A stretch of 64,000 nucleotides of DNA from Candidatus Aquidulcis sp. (GCA_020723345.1 DYJA01000021.1:1-64000), one strand, 5' to 3'; positions 24,350-33,010 are shown, numbered from the stretch's first letter. Notes: generated by a model from the sequence alone, not told the origin. Numbers and translations are program-made.

Positions 24350-25588
24350 TCATTCCTCAAAGCGACGGATGATGAGCACGGCGTTTTGTCCGCCGAAACC
24401 AAAAGCATTCACCATGGCGACGCGGACGTCCATCTGCCGGGCGACATTCGGCACGTAATCGAGATCGCACGCCGGATCGGGGTGTTCCAGATTGATCGTG
24501 GGTGGCACGAGATGGTCGCGGATGCTCAACACTGCCGCCAGCGCGGACGCCGCGCCCGCCGCGCCGACGAGATGACCGATCATCGACTTGGTCGCGCTGA
24601 TCGCCAGACGATAAGCGTGCTCGCCAAACGCGGCTTTGATCGCTTTCGTCTCCATCGCGTCGTTGAGCGGCGTGCTGGTGCCGTGCGCGTACAAAACGTC
24701 GATTTCCTCCGGCTTGACTCCCGCGAACCGGCAGGCGTTCTGCATCGCGCGCCGCGCGCCATCGCCTTCCGGATCGGGCGCGGTGATGTGATGCGCGTCG
24801 CCGGTCAGCGCGCCGCCGCCGACCTGGGCGTAGACACGCGCGCCGCGTTTGCGCGCGTGCTCTTCGGTTTCGAGAATCATCACGACCGCGCCTTCGCCCA
24901 TCACGAACCCATCGCGCTCGGAATCAAAGGGGCGGCTCGCGCGCGTCGGCTCGGCGTTGCGATGCGACAGCGCGCCGGCGTTGGCAAAACTCGCGAGGGC
25001 GACGGGCGTGAGCGCGGCTTCGGTCGCACCCGCGATGATCGTCTCGACTTCGCCGCGTTGGAGGATGTGCATGGCTTCGAGCAGGGCTTGTGAGCCACTC
25101 GCGCACGCCGAGGTCGAAGTGACAACCGGACCCCGCGCGCCGGTGTGAATTGAGACGAGGCACGCCGGGGCATTCGCCATTGTATTGGGAACGACCATGG
25201 GGCTGACGCGCCCGGGTCCTTTTTGCGCGAGAATCGGAGTCGCTTTTTCCAATTCGAGGATGCCACCGCCGCCCGTGTTGATGACGACGCCGACATTCTC
25301 CGATTCCTCTCGACTGATTGTGAGATTCGCGTCGTCAAGCGCCTGTCGCGTCGCCGCAACCGCGAAATGGGCTGATCGATGAGTGCGCCGCGCTTCTTTG
25401 GCGTCCATGCAAACCAGCGGATCGAATCCCTTGATCTCAGCGGCAATGCGGACCGGGTACGCGCTCACATCAAACTGCGTGATCGGACCGACGCCGGAGA
25501 CGCCTTGCGTGAGGTTGCGCCAGAAATCTTGCGCATTCAGACCAATGGGCGTGATCGCGCCCAAGCCGGTAATCACAACGCGCTGCAT
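24350..25588 (-). CDS. fabF: Beta-ketoacyl-ACP synthase II (FabF-type)
   Basis: Condensing enzyme of 412 aa that extends acyl-ACP with malonyl-ACP in fatty acid synthesis. The triad is complete: Cys162 in STSACASGSQ, His302 in HGTSTPLND and His339 in GHLVGAAGA. The start follows GGAGAGGAGG, seven nt ahead. No acyl carrier protein or other fab gene lies next to it, which leaves open a role in a specialised acyl chain. It is the third gene of a minus-strand row after an FAD oxidoreductase and a small zinc protein. Confidence 0.93.
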   Translation of the reverse strand: MQRVVITGLGAITPIGLNAQDFWRNLTQGVSGVGPITQFDVSAYPVRIAAEIKGFDPLVCMDAKEARRTHRSAHFAVAATRQALDDANLTISREESENVGVVINTGGGGILELEKATPILAQKGPGRVSPMVVPNTMANAPACLVSIHTGARGPVVTSTSACASGSQALLEAMHILQRGEVETIIAGATEAALTPVALASFANAGALSHRNAEPTRASRPFDSERDGFVMGEGAVVMILETEEHARKRGARVYAQVGGGALTGDAHHITAPDPEGDGARRAMQNACRFAGVKPEEIDVLYAHGTSTPLNDAMETKAIKAAFGEHAYRLAISATKSMIGHLVGAAGAASALAAVLSIRDHLVPPTINLEHPDPACDLDYVPNVARQMDVRVAMVNAFGFGGQNAVLIIRRFEE

Positions 25589-25671
25589 GATTTCCTCCTC
25601 TCCGGTAATTGTTGATTCGATATCAACAATAACAACACCGCTGGCGGCGATTCGATATGGAGAGGCGGCGA

Positions 25672-25927
25672 TCAATACACCATCTCTTCGGCGTAATGGT
25701 CTTCGTGTTCGCTTGCGATGTGCTCTTCGCAGACTAGTACTTGGCGTTGCTGCTTGTTCGAGCAATCAATGCAAATCCAGGTGGCGATCTCTTTCTTGCC
25801 CTCGGCTTTGCAGTGTTCGCAATAATGGTAACGCCGTTTGTTTTGTTCGACGATGCGCGGATACTTGATTCTCGGCTCGGCTAAGAAGAATTGCTTGGCT
25901 GCGCGAAAGCGCTTGTAACTTTGCCAT
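25672..25927 (-). pseudogene. Small zinc-ribbon-like protein, frameshift after the start codon
   Basis: A good start (ATG at 25927 with GGAGGG six nt ahead) opens a frame that soon looks non-coding, while the neighbouring frame reads YKRFRAAKQFFLAEPRIKYP, then YHYCEHCKAEGKKE, WICIDC and VLVCEEHIASEH, ending at 25672. That frame has no start codon of its own after its upstream stop. Removing one A from the AAA run at 25920-25922 (plus-strand TTT) would join the two into an 84-aa protein beginning MASYKRF with paired CxxC motifs and a His-rich end. It may be a sequencing error, a real frameshift or programmed slippage. Function unknown; metal binding likely. Confidence 0.6.
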
Positions 25928-25963
25928 CGTCATCCCTCCGTTTGCATTTTCGGCGAAAATCAC

Positions 25964-27148
25964 CTACAAGACCATTTTCTCTCCGACTCGGAAATCTCGA
26001 TCAACGCGGAAAGAATTCTCTGCAACGCTAATCTTACCACCTAACCAATCCACAAACAACCGCGCCCCTGCCGCGCTCATCATCACGCCGTGACCGCCGT
26101 ACGCGCAATTGAGCCACAGCCCTTCGATCTGTGTCGCGCCGATGAGCGGATTCAGGTCGGGCGTCTCGGTGTACTGACCCGCGACGAGACCCAGGTCGGC
26201 GCGTTTGAGATGCGGAATGACGTCGTTCCAAAACGGCGTGATGCGCGCGACGCCATCGAGTACGCGCGCGGGAAATTCCCAATCGGTCGGGACGTACTCG
26301 AGCGGTTCGCTCGGCGGTTCGGGCTGCGACCAGCCAAAGACCGCGCCTTGCCCCTCGGGTCGCCAGTGCGCGCCCGTGTCCAAATCCACGACCATCGGCG
26401 CGTCGCGCGGAATCAGTGAATGCTTGCCGAGTGTGAGTTGATGCCGCCGCGTGTTTTGCAGTTCCAATTCGACGCCCGCCATTTGCGCGAGCGGTGCGGC
26501 ATACGGTCCCGCGCAAATGACGACGCGCGCCGCGCGAATTTCGCCGCGCGGTGTGACGACGCCGACGATTTTCGCCTCGCGTCCGTCGCGACAAAATCCG
26601 ATCACAGGCGTATCCACGAAAAACTGCGCCGCGCTCGCGCGCGCGTAGCCGTACGTCAGTTCGTGCGACGAGAGCCAGCCATCGCGCTGACGAAAGGTCG
26701 CGGCGGTGATCTCCGGCGCGAGGTACGGAAAGCGCGCGCGCGCGTCGTCGCCCGTGAGCAGTTCCACGTCGTCAAGCCCGTTCGCGCGTTGCAGTTCCAC
26801 GCGCGCTTTGCATTTTGCGTACCCGTCCTCTGCCGTCGTCACGAACAAATAGCCCTGCTGGTGCAAACCGATGTCCGCGCCGGTCAGCGCGGCAAAATTC
26901 TCAAAGACCGCGATCGATTCTTGCATCATCGCGATATTTTCGGGTTCGGCGAATTGCGCGCGGAACGCGGCGAGACTCGCGCTCGTCGTCAGTTCGCCGA
27001 GCGCGGCGCGTTTCTCGACGACGATCGCGCGCATGCCCGCGCGCGTCGCGTAAAACGCCGTCGCCGCGCCAATCACGCCGCCGCCGATGATGACGAGATC
27101 GGCGGTTGCGGGAAAGTTGGTTGCGTCGGGGATGAAGATTTGGCTCAT
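25964..27148 (-). CDS. FAD-dependent oxidoreductase of the DAO family
   Basis: Flavoprotein of 394 aa resembling the sarcosine oxidase beta subunit, glycine oxidase and dimethylglycine dehydrogenase. The dinucleotide motif GGGVIGA is at 22-28, the flavin-linked acid in VVEKR follows, and the C-terminal GLWLNCAYGGHGVMMSAAGA closes the FAD site. It should oxidise a secondary or primary amine in the cytoplasm; the substrate is not evident. GAGG lies four nt before the ATG. A word-repeat hairpin lies directly upstream. Confidence 0.88.
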   Translation of the reverse strand: MSQIFIPDATNFPATADLVIIGGGVIGAATAFYATRAGMRAIVVEKRAALGELTTSASLAAFRAQFAEPENIAMMQESIAVFENFAALTGADIGLHQQGYLFVTTAEDGYAKCKARVELQRANGLDDVELLTGDDARARFPYLAPEITAATFRQRDGWLSSHELTYGYARASAAQFFVDTPVIGFCRDGREAKIVGVVTPRGEIRAARVVICAGPYAAPLAQMAGVELELQNTRRHQLTLGKHSLIPRDAPMVVDLDTGAHWRPEGQGAVFGWSQPEPPSEPLEYVPTDWEFPARVLDGVARITPFWNDVIPHLKRADLGLVAGQYTETPDLNPLIGATQIEGLWLNCAYGGHGVMMSAAGARLFVDWLGGKISVAENSFRVDRDFRVGEKMVL

Positions 27149-27154
27149 AAAACC

Positions 27155-27229
27155 TCAGTATCCAGTATTCAGTGTTCAGTATTCAGTTTCCACGGGCTAC
27201 TGAACACTGGATACTGAATACTGAATACT
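27155..27229. repeat. Word-repeat hairpin of CAGTATTCAGT words
   Basis: Left arm TCAGTATCCAGTATTCAGTG then TTCAGTATTCAG; right arm CTGAACACTGGATACTGAAT and ACTGAATACT. It lies between the transglutaminase-like gene, whose TAG stop (27230-27228) is formed by the TAGTATTCAG end, and the FAD oxidoreductase start. Confidence 0.9.
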
Positions 27230-28247
27230 ATGCGTTGGTGACTATTTGTTCTACGCGATACCCTGCCGCGAGAAAGAATTGCAAATCGAACGCGTTGTCG
27301 TCGAGGTCGATCGGCGTGGTGCCGGTGAGCATCATAAACGCTTTTTCGATTTCCGCTGCCTCGCCGCGCGGACGCCGGTAGGTTGGGTCGTCGCCGTGCA
27401 GTTGCCAGAACGCGCGCCACAATGCTTGCGCGTCGCGCGGCAAGTTGTTGGCGTTGACGAACGGCTTGCCCTGCGCGTCGATCTCGATCCATTTTTCTTT
27501 CAGCGCGCGGATCACGGGATACAAATGGGTCGCGGCTGAATCGTCGTTCAAATAATGAAACCGCCACGTGTCGTCAATGTACGTGTAATAAATGTTCCAC
27601 AGCGGCGCGTCCGCCGCGATCCATTCCACGCCAAACTTGGCGATCAGATCGAATTCATCCGAGTAGCCGACAATCGTAAGATCGTTCGGATCGCGCGTGC
27701 GGTCGCTGTAATAGTACGGCACGTACGATGCCGCGAGCGCGCGAATCGTCGCGTATTGCGCCGGGCGACCATCGAGATGCGGGAACGCAGAATGCGCGTT
27801 GCAGCCGTACAAGCCGGCGCGCGCGTCGCGCCACACGACCAGATTGTGCTCCGAATCCTGACTCGCCTCGAGCAGAACCAGGCGCGGATTATAGCCGTGC
27901 AAAAAATTCACCGCGTACGCAAAGAGCGCGCCTTCAAAACAATGCGCGCGTCCGGTCTGCAACACGCGGCGCGGCGGCAGCGCGGTCTCTTCGAGTTCGA
28001 CCGACGCGTGATCGTCGTTGTAGTAAATCTGAGTGTTGAGAAATTCCTGTACCTTGTCCGGATGATCGAGCGCGGCGATCACGCTGAGTTCGTCCTCCGA
28101 AAAGCGCAAACCGAATTTGTCCGCGCGCGCTTGCACGCGCGCCAGCGCATCGCGATTGAGCGACGCGCGATACGCGTCGGCGAAATATTTTACTTGCTCC
28201 GACGGCGAACGACGCGCGATGCCGGACGCGGGAATCGGTTTGCTCAT
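27228..28247 (-). CDS. Transglutaminase-like protein, paralog 2
   Basis: Protein of 339 aa without a recognised name. The core GRAHCFEGALFAYAVNF (Cys103), SEHNLVVW (His134) and Asp141 is arranged like the Cys-His-Asp triad of transglutaminase/NlpC-like cysteine hydrolases, about 30 residues between Cys and His. Other striking blocks are YYNDDHASVELEETA and NIYYTYIDDTWRFHYL. No signal peptide. The gene immediately upstream is a paralog of similar length, and the two overlap by four nt, so they are translated together. Function unknown. Confidence 0.72.
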   Translation of the reverse strand: MSKPIPASGIARRSPSEQVKYFADAYRASLNRDALARVQARADKFGLRFSEDELSVIAALDHPDKVQEFLNTQIYYNDDHASVELEETALPPRRVLQTGRAHCFEGALFAYAVNFLHGYNPRLVLLEASQDSEHNLVVWRDARAGLYGCNAHSAFPHLDGRPAQYATIRALAASYVPYYYSDRTRDPNDLTIVGYSDEFDLIAKFGVEWIAADAPLWNIYYTYIDDTWRFHYLNDDSAATHLYPVIRALKEKWIEIDAQGKPFVNANNLPRDAQALWRAFWQLHGDDPTYRRPRGEAAEIEKAFMMLTGTTPIDLDDNAFDLQFFLAAGYRVEQIVTNA

Positions 28248-29254
28248 CGCCTGACCAATTGCTCCACGCGATAACCCGCCGCGAGAAACCACTGCAAATC
28301 GTCCGCGTGATCGAAGAGGTCAATCGGCGTCGTGCCGGTGAGACGAAAAAATTCCGCTTCGATTTCGCTCGCCGCATCGCGCGGACGTTTCGTCGCGTCG
28401 GAATGGATGCGCCAGAAATCGCGCCACAGCGTTTGCGCCGGTTTGGGCAGCGCGCGCACGCTGACAAATCCTTCGCCGTCGGCAATTTGGATCCAGCGCT
28501 CTTTCAACGCGCGCACGAGCGGATAAAGATGCGGCGTTCCCGGATCATCGCGCAAATAATGGAACGTCACCGAATCGTCAATGTACGTGTAGTAAATGTC
28601 CCAGGGCGGTTCGAGAGACGCCATCCACGCGATTCCAAATCGTTCGGTCAGATCGAATGGATCGGAGTAACCGATCAGCACAATGTCGCCGAGGTCGTTG
28701 CTGCGGACGCTGTAATAGTACGGATAGTACGATTCGGCGAGCGCGCGGAGTGTGGAAAATTGCGCGGCGCGACCATCGAGTCCGGGGTAGGTTGAGTGCG
28801 CGTTGCAGCCAAAGAGTTTCGTCTGCGCGTCTTGCACGACGACGAGATTGTGTTCGATGTCTTGAACGGTTTCGAGCAAGACGAAACGCGGATCGTGCCC
28901 GTGCAAAAAGTTGACCGCGTACGCAAACAACGCGCCCTCGAAACAATGCGCGGCACCAGTCTGCAGCACGCGGCGCGGCGGCATCGCCGTCTCGTCCTGC
29001 TCGACCGAGATGTGATCGTCGTTGTAATAGAGTTGCGTGTCGAGAAATTGCCGCACCTTGTCGGGCGTATCGAGCGCGGCAAGGACGATCAACTCGTCGT
29101 CGTCGAAATGCAAACCCAGGTCGCGCACGCGCGACTGCAAGCGCGCGAACGCGGCGAGATCGAGCGTCGGACGATACAAGTCGGCAAAATATTTGACTTG
29201 CGCGGCGGGTGAGAGACGCGCCAGCGGTTGATCGTTTGGAAACGGCTTGCTCAT
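28244..29254 (-). CDS. Transglutaminase-like protein, paralog 1
   Basis: Protein of 336 aa, paralog of the next gene downstream: VLQTG then AHCFEGALFAYAVNFLHG is nearly the same in both, with Cys104, His135 and Asp142 in matching places. The ends differ more (RVEQLVRR against RVEQIVTNA). A tandem duplication followed by divergence is the simplest explanation. The stop overlaps the start of paralog 2 (ATGA-type). The start MSKPFPND matches MSKPIPAS in the paralog, which supports ATG 29254 over longer frames. Neighbouring ABC-2 permeases may be unrelated. Confidence 0.72.
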   Translation of the reverse strand: MSKPFPNDQPLARLSPAAQVKYFADLYRPTLDLAAFARLQSRVRDLGLHFDDDELIVLAALDTPDKVRQFLDTQLYYNDDHISVEQDETAMPPRRVLQTGAAHCFEGALFAYAVNFLHGHDPRFVLLETVQDIEHNLVVVQDAQTKLFGCNAHSTYPGLDGRAAQFSTLRALAESYYPYYYSVRSNDLGDIVLIGYSDPFDLTERFGIAWMASLEPPWDIYYTYIDDSVTFHYLRDDPGTPHLYPLVRALKERWIQIADGEGFVSVRALPKPAQTLWRDFWRIHSDATKRPRDAASEIEAEFFRLTGTTPIDLFDHADDLQWFLAAGYRVEQLVRR

Positions 29255-29259
29255 AACAC

Positions 29260-29331
29260 CAAAGTATGAAGGCAGAAGTATGAAGTATGAAGAAATCTCT
29301 TTCATACTTCTGCCTTCATACTTCATACTTG
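29260..29331. repeat. Word-repeat hairpin of AGTATGAAG words
   Basis: Left arm AAGTATGAAGGCAGAAGTAT then GAAGTATGAA; right arm TTCATACTTCTGCCTTCATA then CTTCATACTT. The same word order as in the hairpin at 58690, but with GTATG in every unit where that copy has GGATG. The stop of the permease at 29323 lies in the right arm. Confidence 0.9.
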
Positions 29332-30108
29332 GATTTGGATTGCGCTGCCGCTTTCGTACCGTCGCAAGCCGCGGCGAAAAACGACGAGCGCGAGCACAAG
29401 CAGCAGCAACGCCGCGCCGACGAGTTGCGCGAGCGTCTCCCACGAAAAGGATCGAATGAATTCGGCGGGCACCGCGCCGATGAGCGCGGCGGGGATGATC
29501 GTGAACAGAATAAAGCGCGCGCCGCCTTCGAACAAAGTTGTTGGGTAAAGCGAAAAGGTGATCAGCGCGTTCGACGCTTGCTGGCTGATTTGCGCGGCGT
29601 TGCCCAGCCAGAACGCGAGCGATTGCACCAAGATCATAAACGCGATGAAGATCGTCGTCGCGAGAACGACGCCGAGAATGAAGCGCGCGATCGTGTCCGG
29701 CGCAAACTGGCGCGCGACGATGAAACTCAACACGCCGTACGTGAAATCGCCGAGACCGCTCGTGATGCTGCGACTCGCGAGGACGTGCAAGAGTACCGGG
29801 CGCGGCAGCGACAAGTAATAATCGAGCCGTCCGTTCGCGATGATGTTTGCCAAATCGAGCGCGTTGCCGAACAGAAAAACGCCCAAGCCAAAACTCGCCG
29901 CGACGACGCCGAAAAGGAAAAATATTTCGTCGAGACCCCAGCCGCGAATTTGTTTGAACCGTTCGAAGAAGATGACCCAGAAAATAAAATAGACCGCGTT
30001 GTTCAGCATCATCCCGACGACTTGCGAGACGAACGACACGCGATATTCCATCGCGGCGAGTAGATTCGCTTGCCAGAGCGCGAGGAGGAAGGTGAGTTCG
30101 CGTTTCAT
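29323..30108 (-). CDS. ABC-2 type exporter permease
   Basis: Integral membrane protein of 261 aa with about six hydrophobic segments, of the ABC-2/DUF990 type. The segment RLDYYLSLPRPVLLHVLASR is the typical amphipathic loop of this family. It is the second of two permeases on the minus strand, as in two-permease ABC-2 exporters, but the ATPase gene usually found beside them is missing. Substrate unknown. The C-terminal SAIQIQV and stop are at the edge of the AGTATGAAG hairpin. Confidence 0.85.
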   Translation of the reverse strand: MKRELTFLLALWQANLLAAMEYRVSFVSQVVGMMLNNAVYFIFWVIFFERFKQIRGWGLDEIFFLFGVVAASFGLGVFLFGNALDLANIIANGRLDYYLSLPRPVLLHVLASRSITSGLGDFTYGVLSFIVARQFAPDTIARFILGVVLATTIFIAFMILVQSLAFWLGNAAQISQQASNALITFSLYPTTLFEGGARFILFTIIPAALIGAVPAEFIRSFSWETLAQLVGAALLLLVLALVVFRRGLRRYESGSAIQIQV

Positions 30109-30119
30109 CTTATCGATTC

Positions 30120-30190
30120 GCGCAGAGGTGCGGGGGGGCAGAGGAACAGAGGAGAATTCTCCCTTGCTCCCGCGCTCCCTTGCTCCCCTG
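30120..30190. repeat. Word-repeat hairpin of GGGAGCAA/CAGAGG words
   Basis: GCAGAGGAACAGAGGAGAAT on the left faces TCTCCCTTGCTCCCGCGCTC and CCTTGCTCCCCTGCGGC on the right, between the two permease genes. Pairing is imperfect. Confidence 0.65.
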
Positions 30191-30195
30191 CGGCT

Positions 30196-30990
30196 TTATC
30201 CGCCGTTGATCGTCAACCGCGTCACGCCGCGCCGATACACGAGCGTCAGCAAGAGCGTGAGCGCGCCGAGCCAGAGGACTTGGGCCAGGATGAGCGTCGC
30301 GAAACGCGCGAGATCGGGCTGGACGAAAAAGCGCGCGGGATGGTACGTCGCGTACGCGAACGGGAGTGCTTGCGCGACGTTGCGGAGCCAGTCAGGAAAA
30401 AAGTCGAGTGGGATCAGGACGCCGCCGAGAATCAAAACGAACTTGCTGTAGATCCAATCGAACGCGGCGACATCTTCGGTGACGAACGCGGCAAGTCCGA
30501 GCGTCGCGGTGAGTGAGCAATCAATCAGCCACGCGCAAACAATCGCGACCAAGACGAAAGGAACGCCGAGCAAATTCGGCGGCGGACCGATCATCAGCCA
30601 GACGACTGCGCCGCCTGCCAGCGCGTTGAAGATCATTCGAATCAAGCCATCGCCGAGCGCGACGGAAAAATGGTACAGCAAAAAGTTGTACGGCTTGTTG
30701 AGCAGGTACGCAATCGAACCATCCTTGACTTGCTCCGCGATCGTGTTTGTCAAGCGCGGCTTGCTCAACACAATCGTCTCCGCGAGCATCAGGTACCACA
30801 TCGTCTCATTCAGCGACAGCCCCGCGATGTCCGTTTGTCCGAGGGCGCGATAAGTCGCTTGCCACAGTTGCATGAACACAAACATGAACATCACGATCAA
30901 CAGACTGCGCGTGGCGAGATCGAGCGGATACGCCGCGCTGTTGATGATTTGCGTGCGCGTGATGGCGAGATATTTGGCGGGTGTTTTCAT
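30196..30990 (-). CDS. ABC-2 type exporter permease (first of pair)
   Basis: Integral membrane protein of 264 aa with about six hydrophobic segments. DGSIAYLLNKPYNFLLYHF is the conserved loop of the ABC-2 permease family of two-permease exporters. It should pair with the product of the gene at 29323. In related loci an ATPase gene precedes it; here the upstream 100 nt lead into a broken NrfD/cytochrome locus, so the ATPase was lost, moved or never present. Substrate unknown. Confidence 0.85.
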   Translation of the reverse strand: MKTPAKYLAITRTQIINSAAYPLDLATRSLLIVMFMFVFMQLWQATYRALGQTDIAGLSLNETMWYLMLAETIVLSKPRLTNTIAEQVKDGSIAYLLNKPYNFLLYHFSVALGDGLIRMIFNALAGGAVVWLMIGPPPNLLGVPFVLVAIVCAWLIDCSLTATLGLAAFVTEDVAAFDWIYSKFVLILGGVLIPLDFFPDWLRNVAQALPFAYATYHPARFFVQPDLARFATLILAQVLWLGALTLLLTLVYRRGVTRLTINGG

Positions 30991-31079
30991 GGTTGCTCGA
31001 ACGCCATTTTAGCATAACCCTAGCACGGCAACAAGTCTCTTGGAGATGAAGTTGACGTCGGGGACCGGCGCCCAGATGG

Positions 31080-31422
31080 TCAACATCCCATATACGCAAT
31101 TGGCGTAACGCGATCTACGTGGTTCTGTTCCTCATCCGCGTATCCGCCGTGACAATTCGCTTGCCCGCGCGATTGCGCGGCGACGCTGGGATCGGATGGA
31201 TTGCGCCCGCCGCGCAGCGTCGCGTGCGCGCGATCCTTGTCGAGCGCGAGCGGATCGCCGCCGTGACAGACGACGCACCCAAACGCTGCCGGTCTGCGCG
31301 ACGCGGCGAAAGTGCGGTCCGCCGATGTACGTCGCGAAACTCGAAATCGCAAACGCGCCCGCACTCAGCCCCGCGAGAAAAAGATAGTTGACGACGAGTA
31401 GATTCCATTCGATCTGTCCCAT
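31080..31422 (-). pseudogene. NrfD 5' end fused out of frame to a cytochrome c fragment
   Basis: The 5' part (ATG 31422, GAGG six nt ahead) reads MGQIEWNLLVVNYLFLAG and on to GPHFRRVAQTG, the start of an NrfD/PsrC-type quinone-interacting membrane subunit. Near 31275-31305 it shifts frame into FGCVVCHGGDPLALDKDRAH, a CxxCH haem site, and further ANCHGGYADEEQNHVDRV, ending at 31080. No functional protein is expected. It looks like the result of one deletion joining two neighbouring respiratory genes, or of an assembly join. The 60 nt beyond (31015-31080) hold another short piece I cannot name. Confidence 0.7.
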
Positions 31423-31583
31423 TGAAAACCTCATTGGCGCGTATTGCGTGCTACGTGATATAGAAAATCTTCGGCTCCGTGCGGTGTGCCACACACCTTT
31501 GGTGTTGACGGGGGCGGCTTTGTGCGTTAGCACCATACAATCCGAAGATGCTTCGTCACATCTCCCGGCTAGAGCAAAACAGG

Positions 31584-31952
31584 TTACTTGGATTCCGCTT
31601 GAGGACTGGGATACCGATGTTGTTTGTGGTCGAGCGTCTGAAAAAGTTGGACTTGCTGCGCCATTTGTTCTGCGAGTACTTCGCGCATCAAATCGCAAAC
31701 GCGCCCGATTTTTGGATCAGCAATCTGATAAACGGCTTCGCCGTTCGCGCGCTGCGCCGCCACGATGCCGCGCGAGCGCAAGATCGCCAAGTGCTGCGAC
31801 ACGGTCGGTTGCGCCAAGCCGGTCATTTGCGCGATATCGCCGACGCAGCGCGGCGCTTGGCGCAAACAATGGAGGATTTTCAAACGAGTTGCGTTCGACA
31901 TGGTCTTGCAGAGGTCGGCTTGCAAATCGAAAACCGATTGCTTCGTCGTCAT
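31584..31952 (-). CDS. ArsR-family transcriptional regulator
   Basis: Winged-helix repressor of 122 aa. The DNA-binding part is CVGDIAQMTGLAQPTVSQHL around residues 36-55, with MSNATRLKILHCL ahead. No CxC metal site of the ArsR alpha-3 type is present (a lone Cys35 lies there), so the signal may be redox or sulfur species rather than metals. The ATG overlaps the stop of the PocR-domain gene (four nt), so both are made from one message. Probable target: the respiratory genes of this island. Confidence 0.87.
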   Translation of the reverse strand: MTTKQSVFDLQADLCKTMSNATRLKILHCLRQAPRCVGDIAQMTGLAQPTVSQHLAILRSRGIVAAQRANGEAVYQIADPKIGRVCDLMREVLAEQMAQQVQLFQTLDHKQHRYPSPQAESK

Positions 31953-32725
31953 GGCGTTACCACTCCCGCGATCTCGGCTACTTTTTTCAAGCGCGTCAAT
32001 AGATCGAGTCGCTCCTGTCCGATGTGCGAATAGGTATCGGCAATCTTTTGGAGTAATTCGAGTAGACGCTCCGCGCGCGTTTTGGGGAGGACACGGATCG
32101 CGGCAGCGGCGCGTTTGAGCGCGTGGCGATCTACGCCGCACGCTTCCGCCAATTGCGTCAAATGCGTTTGAGTGCGGAACGCTGCCGCGCTGCCTGTAGC
32201 AAATTGTCCGACAAAAAACATGGCGACGAACTGATCTTGGACGACGACGCGTCCGCGCGCGTAGGTGAGTCCGGCGTGACATTTCTCAAGGCGCGGTCGT
32301 TTGTCAGTTTGGTCGGCGAGTTTTCGCCACGAGGCTTCGCAGCGCGCGCGACCTTTCTCCATTGCCAGAATCAAATTGCAAAACGCGCACGAATTGCTTA
32401 CGGGCGTCAGGGGCTTGCCGCTCAGATCGGTAGTCACCGCGCCGACATCGCTGATCTGCGCGAAGACTTCCTGGATCGGTTGAAGACAATAAACCGGCAG
32501 GACTTCGATTGGCGCGAGCGGCGTTGGATTTGCATTAGGATTCGATTCAATGGCTTTGGTAGGGTTTTGCTCGCCGAGCCATTTGTCGATGGCTTGACGC
32601 TGAAAACGCCACTGTCCGCCCACGCGCACCGCGGGGAGTCGTCCGTCGTTGAGCATCCGATAGATCGTCGTGCGGTCGACGTGGAGCAAGTCCATCAGTT
32701 GTTTGGTCGTCAGTAGGTCACTCAT
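31949..32725 (-). CDS. Regulator with excisionase-type HTH and PocR sensor domain
   Basis: Protein of 258 aa. Residues about 3-52 form a MerR/excisionase-like helix-turn-helix (TTKQLMDLLHVDRTTIYRML), and about 75-250 a PocR ligand-binding domain with the conserved cysteines NSCAFCNLI, RARCEASW and KCHAGL. PocR domains sense small hydrocarbon derivatives or bind a metal/Fe-S group through these cysteines (family knowledge). It forms an operon with the ArsR gene. ATG 32725 is preferred to the GTG two codons earlier. An inverted repeat at 32734 may be its own operator. Confidence 0.85.
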   Translation of the reverse strand: MSDLLTTKQLMDLLHVDRTTIYRMLNDGRLPAVRVGGQWRFQRQAIDKWLGEQNPTKAIESNPNANPTPLAPIEVLPVYCLQPIQEVFAQISDVGAVTTDLSGKPLTPVSNSCAFCNLILAMEKGRARCEASWRKLADQTDKRPRLEKCHAGLTYARGRVVVQDQFVAMFFVGQFATGSAAAFRTQTHLTQLAEACGVDRHALKRAAAAIRVLPKTRAERLLELLQKIADTYSHIGQERLDLLTRLKKVAEIAGVVTP

Positions 32726-32733
32726 GCGCACAA

Positions 32734-32757
32734 TTTACCATATTTTGCAATAGTAAA
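32734..32757. promoter_or_regulatory. Candidate operator upstream of the PocR regulator
   Basis: Imperfect inverted repeat with outer arms TTTACCAT and ATAGTAAA, 8 nt before the start codon, in an AT-rich stretch. One-site evidence only. Confidence 0.4.
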
Positions 32758-32920
32758 CAATATTAAATTTGGTCAAAAAACTCACCAATTCGGTAGCCGT
32801 GCGTGTTCATACAAACGCGGCGGAGGTTTTGGATTGGCACAGGATAGATTATCAGGTATGTCAGCCAAGTGACCAGTCTATTCATCAATCGCACTTGCTC
32901 ATTCAAGCGATGAATCGAAA

Positions 32921-32972
32921 GAGCGGAGTGTGAGTCTTTCCTATAGCATTTGGATTGACTCACACTCCGCTC
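32921..32972. terminator. Hairpin with 16-bp perfect arms
   Basis: GAGCGGAGTGTGAGTC (32921-32936) and GACTCACACTCCGCTC (32957-32972), loop of 20 nt. It lies after the XRE-cupin gene and before the PocR gene on the minus strand, so it may end the former transcript. The 250 nt between these genes otherwise shows nothing convincing. Confidence 0.6.
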
Positions 32973-33010
32973 GGCGTTTGTGATCAGAATTGGCGCGGCT
33001 CAGGATTGTG

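Noticed and set aside
32763-32963. A 66-codon minus-strand frame between two regulators
   Set aside because: No ribosome site, no recognisable motif, and it overlaps a 16-bp perfect hairpin.
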